DNA of 64,000 nucleotides, from contig JALVVL010000022.1 in the NCBI GenBank assembly GCA_027023425.1, positions 48,210 through 112,209 on the forward strand, in the 5' to 3' direction. The DNA is from Anaerolineales bacterium (GTDB lineage: Bacteria; Chloroflexota; Anaerolineae; Anaerolineales; DRMV01). Below, one piece after another: positions 17,876-27,257 of this stretch (its first letter is position 1; every line of letters begins with the position of its first letter). Position numbers and translations under genes: made by a program. The notes under the pieces were generated by a model that did not search any database, was not told where the DNA came from, and saw nothing but the letters and a program-made list of their open reading frames with translations.

Positions 17876-19324
17876 CTATGGCCTTTCGCCCACAGTGTGC
17901 AAAAGAGCAAAATTTGGCGGGCGCATTGCGCCGACCGGGAAGCCGGAAATCAGTACGACTTTTTGCCCTTCGCTTATCAGCGTGGCCGAGCGCATTGCTG
18001 CTTCCACATGAGCGAGCATGGTTTCAACCGTGTTGGCAAACGGCACCTGCTGGGGGAAAACGCCCCAATACATACTCAGGCGGCGGTAGGTGTGCTCGTC
18101 GGGCGTGAATGCCAAGATGGGCACGCGCGGCCGCGCCTTTGACATCAGCGTTGCAGTTCTGCCGGTTTGGGTGAAAACGGCAATCGCCGAAACATCGCGG
18201 TCGTGGGCGAGTTCGCGCGCCGCCAAGGTCAGCGCGCGGGCGTCATCGCGGTCGCCCTCATCAGCAGGCAGGACAAAATGCGCCCATTCGCTGCCGTGGC
18301 GCTCGGCCTCAGTGATGATCGCGCTCATCATCCGCACCGCTTCCACCGGATAGCGCCCGACGGCAGTCTCGGCAGAAAGCATGAGCGCGTCGCTGCCATC
18401 AAAGACGGCATTTGCCACATCCGAAGCCTCGGCGCGCGTGGGGCGGGGGTTGTTCACCATAGAATCCAGCATTTGAGTTGCGGTGATAACAAGTTTGGCG
18501 CGGCGGTTGGCGGCAGCAATGATGCGCTTTTGCGCGATTGGCACATCCTGCGGCGGCAGTTCAACGCCGAGGTCGCCGCGCGCCACCATCACCCCATCCG
18601 CCGCTTCCAAAATTTCGTCCAGGTTGTCCAGCGCCTCGGGGCGCTCAAGTTTGGCGATGATAGGCGTGTCAATCTTTTCGGGGGCAATTTGGGCAATGGC
18701 TTGGCGCACGCGTGCCACATCATCCGCCGAGCGCACAAACGAAACTGCCACAGCGTCAACATCGTGCTTCAACCCAAAAGCGAGGTCGGCTTCGTCCTTT
18801 TCGGTGAATGCGGGCACGTTCAGCGGCGTGCCGGGGAAATTCAAACCTTTGTGCGAAAGCAACTTGCCGCCGAGCACCACTTTTGCTTCCACAAAATTGC
18901 CGCGCACCGCCGTAACGCGCAATTCGTAGTGCCCGTCGTCCATCAAAATCCGCGTCCCCACCTTCACCACCTCGGGCAACTGGGGAAAGTCAATCGGGAT
19001 GGGCTTTGGAGCATCCTGCGGCGGCGGCAGGTGCTCAGGGTAAAGCGTGACGGTTTCGCCTTCCTTGAGCATAAGCGGCTCTTGGGGCAACTTGCCGACG
19101 CGGATTCGTGGCCCCTGCAAATCCTGCAAAATGGCTGTTGCCTTGCCGAGCCGCTTGCTCAGACGGCGCACGCGCTCAATTGCCTGTGCATGCTGTTCGT
19201 GCGTGCCGTGCGAAAAATTGAGGCGCACCACGTCCACGCCTTCTTGCAAAAGAGCGATGAGCACGCTTTCGTTCATGCTCGCCGGGCCAAGTGTGGCGAT
19301 GATTTTGGAGCGTCTGGTTCGCAT
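17876..19324 (-). CDS. pyk: Pyruvate kinase
   Basis: RRSKIIATLGPASMNE, VRLNFSHGTHEQHA, GVMVARGDLGVELPPQDVPIAQKRII, ATQMLDSMVNNPRPTRAEASDVANAVFDGSDALMLSAETA. Confidence 0.97.
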   Translation of the reverse strand: MRTRRSKIIATLGPASMNESVLIALLQEGVDVVRLNFSHGTHEQHAQAIERVRRLSKRLGKATAILQDLQGPRIRVGKLPQEPLMLKEGETVTLYPEHLPPPQDAPKPIPIDFPQLPEVVKVGTRILMDDGHYELRVTAVRGNFVEAKVVLGGKLLSHKGLNFPGTPLNVPAFTEKDEADLAFGLKHDVDAVAVSFVRSADDVARVRQAIAQIAPEKIDTPIIAKLERPEALDNLDEILEAADGVMVARGDLGVELPPQDVPIAQKRIIAAANRRAKLVITATQMLDSMVNNPRPTRAEASDVANAVFDGSDALMLSAETAVGRYPVEAVRMMSAIITEAERHGSEWAHFVLPADEGDRDDARALTLAARELAHDRDVSAIAVFTQTGRTATLMSKARPRVPILAFTPDEHTYRRLSMYWGVFPQQVPFANTVETMLAHVEAAMRSATLISEGQKVVLISGFPVGAMRPPNFALLHTVGERP

Positions 19325-19444
19325 TGTTTCCTCTCGGAAGGGGAGAAACACAGAAAGCACAGGAACTTTGTAACTCACGTTACGCATGGATGGTTAACAG
19401 GCAACAATTTCGTCCTATGAAACTGGTACACATTTGGCTTTTTC

Positions 19445-19552
19445 GCCCTCACCTATCCCCCAGAGCCTTGCTTCGCGGCGGCTCAGCCCCCTTTCCTCTC
19501 CCAGTGGGAGAGGAAAGGGGGCGCGCAGCGGGGGTAAGGTGAGGGCGCTCAT
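19445..19552. repeat. Palindromic REP-like element
   Basis: CGCCCTCACCTATCCCCC...CCCCCTTTCCTCTCCCAGTGGGAGAGGAAAGGGGG...GGGGGTAAGGTGAGGGCG nested inverted repeats. Confidence 0.75.
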
Positions 19553-19617
19553 ATGTGTTGATGCTAAAGTGCGTAACATGAGTTTGTAATTTTACCTACG
19601 CAAAGGTGGGTGCTGCC

Positions 19618-19692
19618 TTTTTGGGGCTCACCCTTCTCCAAAAGTCGCCGTAGGGCGACTTCGCAAGCAGTAGGTGCAGTTTCAACTGCCGC
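19618..19692 (-). repeat. Dispersed hairpin repeat, family B (copy 1)
   Basis: Reverse complement gives GGCAGTTGAAACTGCACCTACTGCTTGCGAAGTCGCCCTACGGCGACTTTTGGAGAAGGGTGAGCCCCAAAA, matching the copy at 30384. Confidence 0.8.
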
Positions 19693-19695
19693 TGG

Positions 19696-19904
19696 AAACC
19701 ACAGAAGACACAGAAAAGCCACAGAAAACTCAGGAATTTTCTCTTGGCGCCCTTCGTGCCCTTGGCGGCCTTGGCGTTCCTATCCACCAATTGACACAGA
19801 TTTACACCAATTGAAGAAAAAACACAGAAGACACAGAAACCTCACAGAAAACACAGAATTTTGTGTTCTCTGTGCCCATCTGTGGAATCTGTGGTTTTCC
19901 TTTT
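19696..19904. repeat. Modular ACACAG/CCACAGA intergenic repeat block
   Basis: accacagaagacacagaaaagccacagaaaac...tccaccaattgacacagatttacaccaattg...tctgtggaatctgtggttttc. Confidence 0.85.
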
Positions 19905-19905
19905 G

Positions 19906-21216
19906 TCAGATGTAATTCAGTTCCTTCGCCTGATGGCGGAGTTCGTCGCGGAAATCGGGATGTGCGATGTTGATGAGCGCGTGGGCGCGCTGGCGGATGG
20001 ATTTGCCGTAAAGGTTGGCTACGCCGTATTCCGTTACCACATAGCGGACATGGTTGCGCGTGGTAACAACGCCTGCGCCGCGCTTGAGCATGGCGACAAT
20101 GCGGCTGACGCGCGTGCCGTCGCGTAGGGTGGTCGTGCTCGGCAGGGCAATGATGGGCACCCCGCCTTTAGAACGGGAAGCGCCGTAGATGAAATCCAAC
20201 TGCCCACCTACGCCGCTGTAAAGTTTCGGCCCAATGCTGTCGGCGCACACTTGCCCCGTCAGGTCAACCTCAATCGCGGAATTTATCGCCACCATCCGCT
20301 CGTTTTGGGCAATCACAAACGGGTCGTTGACGTATTCGGTCGGGTGGAGTTCAATCATCGGGTTGTTATCCACCCAGTCATAAAGTTTTTGCGAGCCCAA
20401 GATGAAGCCGGCGATGATTTTGCCGCGGTGCAAAGTCTTGCGCGCGCCGGTCAGCACCCCGCGCTCCACCAAATCCATCACGCCATCCGAGAAAAGTTCG
20501 GTGTGCACGCCGAGGTCTTTCTTGTCGTGCAAATAGCGGAGCACCGCGTCGGGGATTGCGCCGATGCCCATTTGCATTGTCGCCCCGTCGGGGATGAGGT
20601 CGGCGATGTTTGAGGCTATCTTTTCCACCACCTGCGGGTCGCCCTTTGCACCCATGACCATCTCGGCGATTGGATAATTCACGGGCACAATGTAGTCCAA
20701 TCGGCTGACATGGATGAAAGAATCGCCCAAGGTGCGCGGCATTTGCTCATTGATTTCGGCGATGATGATTTTGGAAGACTCGGCCGGGGTTTTGGTAAGC
20801 CCAACCTCCACGCCAAAACTGCAAAAGCCGTGCTCATCAGGCGGCGAAAGGTGAACGAGCGCCACATCCAAAGGCAAAATGCCGTTTTTGAAGAGCAGCG
20901 GAAATTCAGAAAGGAAAACCGGCGTGAAGTCGGCTCGCCCTTCTTGCACAGCCTTGCGGATGTTGGCGCTGATGAACATGGTGTTGACGCGCAGGTGCCC
21001 TTCCATCTCAGGAGAAACATACTCGGCTGGCCCAACGGTGAGCGCTTGATCAATTTCCACATTTTCCAGTTCCGGGGCGCGCTTCACCAGCGCCTTGAGG
21101 AGCACCTGCGGCGTAGAGCAGTTACCCGTCAGGAAGACGCGCTGATTTGATTTGATCACACTTATCGCTTCTTCTGCGCTGACAATGCGCGAGCGGTAAA
21201 TTTTTTGCCAATCCAT
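19906..21216 (-). CDS. Acetyl-CoA hydrolase/CoA-transferase family (4-hydroxybutyrate/butyrate:acetate CoA-transferase-like)
   Basis: MQMGIGAIPDAVL, AINSAIEVDLTGQVCADSIG, YSGVGGQLDFIYGASRSKGG. Confidence 0.92.
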   Translation of the reverse strand: MDWQKIYRSRIVSAEEAISVIKSNQRVFLTGNCSTPQVLLKALVKRAPELENVEIDQALTVGPAEYVSPEMEGHLRVNTMFISANIRKAVQEGRADFTPVFLSEFPLLFKNGILPLDVALVHLSPPDEHGFCSFGVEVGLTKTPAESSKIIIAEINEQMPRTLGDSFIHVSRLDYIVPVNYPIAEMVMGAKGDPQVVEKIASNIADLIPDGATMQMGIGAIPDAVLRYLHDKKDLGVHTELFSDGVMDLVERGVLTGARKTLHRGKIIAGFILGSQKLYDWVDNNPMIELHPTEYVNDPFVIAQNERMVAINSAIEVDLTGQVCADSIGPKLYSGVGGQLDFIYGASRSKGGVPIIALPSTTTLRDGTRVSRIVAMLKRGAGVVTTRNHVRYVVTEYGVANLYGKSIRQRAHALINIAHPDFRDELRHQAKELNYI

Positions 21217-21218
21217 TG

Positions 21219-22304
21219 CTATTTCTCCTGATAGGGCAAGCGAGCAAGGTTGCGGAGTTCGCCCTTGTAAGTGTTGACGGCGTGGGCTAAAGCCGGTTTT
21301 TCTACCATTGCGCGGGCAATGCCGTGGTCGGCAATGCTGAGGATGTAGGGCATCGCGGCGGTGACGAGGGCATGGGTGGCAGTGCGCGCCACCACGCCGG
21401 GCATGTTGGGCACGGCGTAGTGGATGACGCCTTCCTCAATGTAGGTGGGGTGGTCGTGGGTTGTGGGGCGCGAAGTTTCAACGCATCCGCCTTGGTCTAT
21501 GCTGACGTCAATGATGATGGCGCGTGGCTTCATCGCCCGCACCATTTCGCGCGTTACAACGATGGGAGCGCGCTCGCCCGGGCGAAGCACCGCCCCTACC
21601 ACCACATCGGCATACGCCACCGAGCGGGCAATGTTGTACTTGGTCGCCGGCAATGTGGCAACCGTGGGGTAATCGCGGAAGATTTTTTCAAGCGCACTCT
21701 GGCTGATGTCCAGCACGGTGACGTGCGCCCCAAGCCCAACGAAGCCGCGGACGGCGCACGAGCCAACTACCCCCGCGCCGATTATCACCACTTCCGCCGG
21801 AGGGACGCCGGGCAAACCGCCCAAGATAATCCCTTTGCCGCCGTGGTTGTTTTGCAAAAGCCGCGCCGCGACCTGCACGCTCATTAGCCCGCCTATGCGG
21901 CTCATCGGCTTCAGCACCGGCCGTTCCCCGTCATCTTCTTCAATTTGCTCCAGCGCAACCGAGGTGATGTCGTTTTCAAGCATGTAGGCTACTTTGTCCT
22001 GCTTAGCCGAGGCCAAATGGAGCAAGCCCACCAACACCGACCCCGGGCGCATCCAGTGCAATTCTTCAAGCATAGGACGGGCGACTTTCACCAGCAGGTC
22101 TGCCCGCCCAAAGGCTTCGTGCGGGGAATAGACGATGCGCGCACCGGCGTTTTCGTAATCCTCATCGCTGAATCCGGCGCCCAGACCGGCTTCGTGCTCC
22201 ACGTAAACCGTGTGGCCGTGGCTGGTAAGCACATGCACGCCGTGAGGCGACATGCCCACCCGATATTCAAACGGGCGCCGCTCTTTGGGAATGCAGATAT
22301 TCAT
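21219..22304 (-). CDS. ald: Alanine dehydrogenase
   Basis: NICIPKERRPFEYRVGMSPHGVHVLTSHGHTVYVEHEAGLGAGFSDEDYENAGA; VVIIGAGVVGSCAVRGFVGLGAHVTVLD. Confidence 0.93.
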   Translation of the reverse strand: MNICIPKERRPFEYRVGMSPHGVHVLTSHGHTVYVEHEAGLGAGFSDEDYENAGARIVYSPHEAFGRADLLVKVARPMLEELHWMRPGSVLVGLLHLASAKQDKVAYMLENDITSVALEQIEEDDGERPVLKPMSRIGGLMSVQVAARLLQNNHGGKGIILGGLPGVPPAEVVIIGAGVVGSCAVRGFVGLGAHVTVLDISQSALEKIFRDYPTVATLPATKYNIARSVAYADVVVGAVLRPGERAPIVVTREMVRAMKPRAIIIDVSIDQGGCVETSRPTTHDHPTYIEEGVIHYAVPNMPGVVARTATHALVTAAMPYILSIADHGIARAMVEKPALAHAVNTYKGELRNLARLPYQEK

Positions 22305-22332
22305 GGCAACTCTCCTTTCATGCTGAGCAAAC

Positions 22333-22370
22333 AAGCCTCCCTGCGCGCCGTGTTGAGGCGTGGGAGGCTT
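22333..22370. terminator. Hairpin between argF and ald
   Basis: AAGCCTCCC...GGGAGGCTT inverted repeat. Confidence 0.5.
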
Positions 22371-22402
22371 GCTGTATTGGAAATTAGCGCGGGGCGTTCC
22401 GC

Positions 22403-23329
22403 CTAAATGCCGCCCATGAGCCGCGCGAGGATGGCTTTTTGGGCATGCAGGCGGTTGTGCGCCTGCTGGAACACAACAGAATGCGGCCCATCTATCACCT
22501 CATCGGTAATTTCCTCACCGCGGTGGGCGGGGAGGCAGTGCATCACAATCACCTCTGGCTTCGCTTCCGCCACCAGCGCCGCGTTGACCTGATAGGGCGG
22601 GAAAACGCGCTTGCGCTTTTCGGCTTCGGCTTCTTCGCCCATGCTGACCCAGGTGTCAGTGTAAATCACGTCGGCGCCTTTCACTGCCTCGTGCGGGTCG
22701 TGGGTGAATTGGAGGCTCGCGCCGCTCTCGGCGGCAAATTCGCGCGCCTGCTCAATTGCCTGCTCGGGAATTTCATAACCTTCCGGGCCTGCCCAAGCAA
22801 AGTTCGCACCGAGTTTGGTGCTGATGTGCATCAGCGAAACCGCCACATTGTTGCCATCGCCGATGAAGGCAACTTTCAAGCCTTTCACTTTGCCAAAATG
22901 TTCGTAGATTGTGAGCGCGTCGGCCAAAGCCTGAGCGGGGTGGTTGTAATCGCTCAGACCGTTGATGACCGGCACATCAGCCCAGCGGGCGAGTTCAAGG
23001 ATGTGTTCGTGGGCAAACACCCGCGCCATGATGCCCTGCACGTAGCCGCTGAGCACGCGCGCAATATCGGAAATTGCCTCGCGTTTGCCCAAGCCGATTT
23101 CCTGCGGGCCAAGGTAAAAAGCGTGCCCGCCGAGGTGCTCCATTGCCATTTCAAAAGAAACCCGCGTGCGCAAACTGGGCTTCTGGAACACCATCGCCAG
23201 CGCCTTGCCTTTGAGAATGGGCTTATTGCCACCCGCGAACCATTCTTTTTTTAGTTCAACGGCAAGGTCAAGAAGCCCTTGAATTTCTTCGGGGGAATAA
23301 TCGGCAATTGCAATGAAGTCGCGTTTCAT
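22403..23329 (-). CDS. argF: Ornithine carbamoyltransferase
   Basis: [26 protein letters not shown] (xxSxRTR), [39 protein letters not shown]. Confidence 0.95.
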   Translation of the reverse strand: MKRDFIAIADYSPEEIQGLLDLAVELKKEWFAGGNKPILKGKALAMVFQKPSLRTRVSFEMAMEHLGGHAFYLGPQEIGLGKREAISDIARVLSGYVQGIMARVFAHEHILELARWADVPVINGLSDYNHPAQALADALTIYEHFGKVKGLKVAFIGDGNNVAVSLMHISTKLGANFAWAGPEGYEIPEQAIEQAREFAAESGASLQFTHDPHEAVKGADVIYTDTWVSMGEEAEAEKRKRVFPPYQVNAALVAEAKPEVIVMHCLPAHRGEEITDEVIDGPHSVVFQQAHNRLHAQKAILARLMGGI

Positions 23330-23406
23330 GTTGAATCCTCCGTTCAAAAGAATCTTACACAGGTTTTCCTGTGGATTGCTCAAAGCATGGTTCCAAAAAC
23401 AAGTTA

Positions 23407-23557
23407 GGAGTTACGCGGTTCTCCTGCTTCATGTCACCGCGAGGTGGTCGTAGACTGCCGAAGCGGTCTCCCCCACTGTCTGGGGGATGGCTTCGCCGCC
23501 TATGGCGGCTCGCCATGACATGAAAACGCACGCTTCTACCAGCAACCGCGTAAGTCC
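23407..23557. mobile_element. MITE-like element, copy 1 (151 bp, TA-flanked)
   Basis: Termini GGAGTTACGCGGTT / AACCGCGTAAGTCC are inverted repeats, flanked by TA; same length as and homologous to 52354-52504. Confidence 0.8.
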
Positions 23558-23800
23558 TATAAGTATAACATCGCAAGGTTAGCAAAACAACAAAAGCGCG
23601 CCCGTTGCCTACAAGCAAATTGCGAAGCGCTGTTTCTCGCCCTCACTGCTTGTAACCTTCACCTGCCGAATGGTGGATAATGCCGCTCACTTACGATAAA
23701 ATAATGCCAGACGCATATGCTCTACGGCGTCGCCAGTTGGTGGGAAGAGCATTGTCCTGCCACCATTGCGGCGCACAAATCCCAAAACTGAGGTAAAAGA

Positions 23801-24814
23801 ATGAGCGAATTCAAAGACCTTTTACAATCCAAAGTTTTTACCGAAAATGCCGAACAGGAAATTCTCAAACCTTTCTCTTTTCAGGAAGGGTACAAAAACG
23901 AACTGATTTTCTTCTTCAAGCCGGAAACTTTTTTGCTCCCTGCGCAGGTTTCGGAGCGCGTGATAGAAATGATTGAGAGCAAATTGGAGGAATACGGGGC
24001 AAACGTCTCCGGCATTGTGGCGGTGCGCGGCCCTGTTTTGGAGCGCCACGGCATTATGGACCGCCATTACGGCTTCATAAACACACTTTCCAAAAACGCT
24101 TCCAAGATGGTTAGTTTAGAAGAACTGGAACCGGTAGCCGAGGCCATAGGGCTTGATCTTCAGGCCGAAAAGCCGCAAATCCTCGGCGGGCATGAATTTT
24201 TGGAGCAATTTCCGGAGTTCAACGCCGAAAGTTTGAACGATTTGTGGTTCCAAGAACGCTCGGCGCGGGTGCGAAGCGGCTTTTACGTCCGGCGTGTGAA
24301 TGTGAACGGCAAAGATGTTGTGCTCGTGAACGGCTTTCACCCCCTGCAGTTGGAACATTACACCAACCCCGAGCACAAAACAGTTGTGGCTCTTTTGCAC
24401 TCCAACACACCGTGGAAGGTTTTGCGGGAGGAAATGATAGGCGATACTTACCCCGATAAGGCTTCGCCAAACTCGGTGCGCGGCACCCTCTACGCCGATG
24501 ACGAGGTCAACAAGTGGGTGGAAGTTTCTATCGCTAACAACTTTGTGCATCTCTCTGCGGGGCCTTTTGAGGCTTTGAAGGAGATGGAAAACTTCCTCAA
24601 GCCGCTGATCGGGGAATTTTCGCTGGCCAAAACCAATGTTGGGCGCGCCATCATTGCATCCGGCCTTGATGAAAGCGCGATTTCGTATGCCCTCACTAAC
24701 CCCACTGTGAAAACTGCCGAGGGCGAAACCGACCTCTTCTCGGCAACCGAATTGGCCGACACTGACGAAGCAGTGGCTCTGTTTGTGGAAAATGTGAAGG
24801 CAAGCAAAGCCTGA
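23801..24814 (+). CDS. Divergent nucleoside-diphosphate-kinase-like protein (337 aa)
   Basis: KNELIFFFKPE (cf. ERTxxxIKPD); WKVLREEMIGDTYPDKASPNSVRGTLYAD...ANNFVHLSAGPFEALKEMENF (cf. RxLxGxTxPxxAxPGTIRGD...NxxHGSDSxExAxxEIxxF). Confidence 0.65.
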   Translation: MSEFKDLLQSKVFTENAEQEILKPFSFQEGYKNELIFFFKPETFLLPAQVSERVIEMIESKLEEYGANVSGIVAVRGPVLERHGIMDRHYGFINTLSKNASKMVSLEELEPVAEAIGLDLQAEKPQILGGHEFLEQFPEFNAESLNDLWFQERSARVRSGFYVRRVNVNGKDVVLVNGFHPLQLEHYTNPEHKTVVALLHSNTPWKVLREEMIGDTYPDKASPNSVRGTLYADDEVNKWVEVSIANNFVHLSAGPFEALKEMENFLKPLIGEFSLAKTNVGRAIIASGLDESAISYALTNPTVKTAEGETDLFSATELADTDEAVALFVENVKASKA

Positions 24815-24831
24815 GATGAGGCATTTTGAAC

Positions 24832-24864
24832 AAAAAAGCGCGGCTTTGGGAGCCGCGCTTTTTT
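24832..24864. terminator. Strong bidirectional intrinsic terminator
   Basis: AAAAAAGCGCGGCT-ttggg-AGCCGCGCTTTTTT between convergent genes. Confidence 0.92.
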
Positions 24865-24868
24865 GTTT

Positions 24869-26158
24869 TCACGCTTGCTTGTGCTCGGTGTTTGCTCTGA
24901 TGCGCCTCAGCATCAGTGCCAGCCCAAAAGCGATGCTCAATTCCACAAATGGGAGCAAACCCACCACATAGCGCTGAAAGTTTAGCGGGATAGCCAGCGT
25001 GATGGTACTCCCCATTCCCAACGTGGCGATGATTGTTGCCAAGACCGGCGGCCGCCTAAACTCGGTCATCATGGCCAAAAACCCCAACAGCGTTAGGATA
25101 AAGAGCAAACCGCCTACGGTGATGTTGCGACCCCAGCGGTTGAGCGGGTTTGCCTCGTATGCTCTTATCGCTGGAGCAAGTTCGTGCTTGTAATTGCCGG
25201 TTTCCATGAATTGCAACGGGGCAAAGTACAGATGGCCGAGCACTACGGCGCTTTTGGCTTTTAGCCCTTTGGGCACCATGAAAGGGGCAACAGCCGAATA
25301 TTCTTTTTGCTGGGAAGCCGTGGTGGCAAAGCGTTCACGCAAAGCCGCCAAAGTTGCTTGACTTGGTTTCTTCCAGAAAACGGGGTTTAGGGCAAAAGTG
25401 ACCAGCATCGCCGTGAGCAGGGCAATTCCCCAACGATGGAGCGCTTTTTTGTGGATGTGCGAGCCGTCCTGCGCAAGAGCAAGCGCCGCCGCGGGCAATA
25501 GTCCAATTCCCCAAGGCTTGGCGTTTACCGCTATGGCAAAAGCGAGGCCGACAAGCCAAGGTTTGGGGTTGCGGGCGGTGATTGCCCAAAGCGTAAGGGC
25601 GACGCCGAAGAGCAAAGTGCCTTCCATCATGGCGCGGCGGGCGTGTAGCAACGCCAACGGGTTGAGGAGCACAAGTGCGAAGGCAAGCAAGCCAGCCGCC
25701 AGGCCGCCGAGGCGCGCGCCTACGGCGAAAATGAGCACAGCCGAGGCAAACGCCAACGCGGCGATTGCCGAGCGCGCCGCCAGCAGTTGCCGCTCGCTCG
25801 GAAGCGCGCCAAGGCGCTTGTTTTCTTGCCATGTTTTGCTCCAATCCCAATCTGTTTTGGTGGGTTGTTCCCCCGCGAGCGCCAACCCCACCCCTATGGC
25901 ATAGCGGGTCAGCGGCGCATCCACCAAGCGGTAGTGGGCTCGCCTTTTCTCTCCCCGCGGGTATGCCATACCAAAAGGCGAGCGCAACAAGGTTTTGAGG
26001 TCACCGCTCATGTAAATTTCGGTGCTTTCATCCGGGTGAAACGGCACAGCGGCGATATTGGCGAACCAAAAAAGCGCCCCCGCCGAAATTAGGACGGCAG
26101 CGAGCGCTATTGCTTTTGTGCGGCCTTTCAAAGCAGTGAGCAGATCCTTCAAGTTCAC
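24869..26158 (-). CDS. ArnT/GT39-like multi-pass glycosyltransferase
   Basis: N-term TM then FHPDESTEIYMSGDL (acidic-residue loop), about 10 TM helices, ARRAMMEGTLLFGVALTLWA. Confidence 0.75.
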   Translation of the reverse strand: MNLKDLLTALKGRTKAIALAAVLISAGALFWFANIAAVPFHPDESTEIYMSGDLKTLLRSPFGMAYPRGEKRRAHYRLVDAPLTRYAIGVGLALAGEQPTKTDWDWSKTWQENKRLGALPSERQLLAARSAIAALAFASAVLIFAVGARLGGLAAGLLAFALVLLNPLALLHARRAMMEGTLLFGVALTLWAITARNPKPWLVGLAFAIAVNAKPWGIGLLPAAALALAQDGSHIHKKALHRWGIALLTAMLVTFALNPVFWKKPSQATLAALRERFATTASQQKEYSAVAPFMVPKGLKAKSAVVLGHLYFAPLQFMETGNYKHELAPAIRAYEANPLNRWGRNITVGGLLFILTLLGFLAMMTEFRRPPVLATIIATLGMGSTITLAIPLNFQRYVVGLLPFVELSIAFGLALMLRRIRANTEHKQA

Positions 26159-26577
26159 CCTTCTCGCGGTGGGGTATCTCCATCAGGAGGTGGGGTATCT
26201 CCATCTGGTTGGCCGGAAAGCACCTTTTCCACCCTTTCCAAAAGCGTTTCGGGCGAAAACGGTTTGACTATGTAATCATCTACCCCAACGATATAAAGAC
26301 CCAGCACTCGGTCTATCTGCTGGGCTTTGGCGGTTACTACTATTACCGGCGTTTTGCTGTTTCTGCTTTCAGCCCTTATACGCCTGAAGACTTCCCACCC
26401 GTCTATCTTGGGCATCATTAAGTCAAGCAGTATTAGGTCAAAATCTTGCTTGTTGGCGAGTTCTAACCCCTCTTCTCCCCCTTCCGCGCCGATAACTTCG
26501 TAGCCCGCGCGCGACAAGATGAGCCTCAATAAGTCAATCATATCGGGCTCGTCTTCAATGCAAAGAATACGCTTCAT
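26155..26577 (-). CDS. Response regulator (receiver domain only)
   Basis: KRILCIEDEPDMIDLLRLIL, LILLDLMMPKIDGWEVFRRI, PVIVVTAKAQ, YIVKPFSPETLLERV; overlaps the GT39-like gene by 4 nt. Confidence 0.95.
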   Translation of the reverse strand: MKRILCIEDEPDMIDLLRLILSRAGYEVIGAEGGEEGLELANKQDFDLILLDLMMPKIDGWEVFRRIRAESRNSKTPVIVVTAKAQQIDRVLGLYIVGVDDYIVKPFSPETLLERVEKVLSGQPDGDTPPPDGDTPPREG

Positions 26578-26636
26578 GCTTTTTTCCCTCCACTTCCACT
26601 GCCTAAGCGCCTACTGCACGCCGCGAGCATTACCAG

Positions 26637-26710
26637 GGTGGCTGATGGGACTTGAACCCACAACATCCTGATCCACAGTCAGGTGCTCTGCCACTTGAGC
26701 TACAGCCACC
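26637..26710 (-). tRNA. tRNA-His (GTG)
   Basis: Reverse complement GTGGCTGTAGCTCAAGTGGCAGAGCACCTGACTGTGGATCAGGATGTTGTGGGTTCAAGTCCCATCAGCCAC; anticodon GTG, G-1 present. Confidence 0.95.
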
Positions 26711-26920
26711 ATAGTGCGGGGCACATTTTACCACGCACAATGGCAAGTGTGAAGGGTGCGATTAGGCCGCCAAGTTGTGGAACAGGGCTTTATGCAGATT
26801 TCAACCCGTTCTGGACGCAGGCAGTTTTGGCATGCAGAACGGGTTTTGTTTTCCGCCGAGCGCGCTTACAGTTTTGGTACAATTTGCCAGCAGAATAACC
26901 CCAAGAAAAAGGAGAGCGCC

Positions 26921-27256
26921 ATGCCATTTGTGGATTTGCCCTCGCTCACCATGGAAAATTTTGAGGAAGAGGTGCTAAATAGCACTTTGCCGGTGTTGGT
27001 TGATTTTACTGCCGAGTGGTGCGGTCCGTGTAAGATGTTAGACCCCCAAGTTGCTCAATTGGCAAAAGAGTGGGAAGGAAAGGTAAAAGTGTTTCAACTT
27101 GATGTTGACAAAGCGGCAGATTTGGCGGCGCGACTGCGCGTGCTGGGCGTTCCCACTTTGGCGCTGTTCATTGATGGCAAAATGGTCGCTCGGATGACAG
27201 GTTACAAGCCCAAAAAGGGCATTATCAAGAAGTTCAGCAAGTACCTTTCGTTGTGA
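26921..27256 (+). CDS. trxA: Thioredoxin
   Basis: VLVDFTAEWCGPCKMLDPQVAQLAKEW; ATG 26921 after AAAAAGGAG. Confidence 0.95.
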   Translation: MPFVDLPSLTMENFEEEVLNSTLPVLVDFTAEWCGPCKMLDPQVAQLAKEWEGKVKVFQLDVDKAADLAARLRVLGVPTLALFIDGKMVARMTGYKPKKGIIKKFSKYLSL

Positions 27257-27257
27257 A

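Noticed and set aside
18167-19420. 417-aa antisense ORF in pyk
   Set aside because: Shadow ORF opposite pyruvate kinase; no motifs
26155-26240. PDGDTPPPDGDTPPREG repeat at the response regulator C-terminus as a functional motif
   Set aside because: Short two-unit duplication in a flexible tail overlapping the next gene; too little to claim function
26881-27256. Prophage or integrative element at the tRNA-His locus
   Set aside because: No integrase, att-site duplication or phage genes nearby; the neighbour is an ordinary thioredoxin
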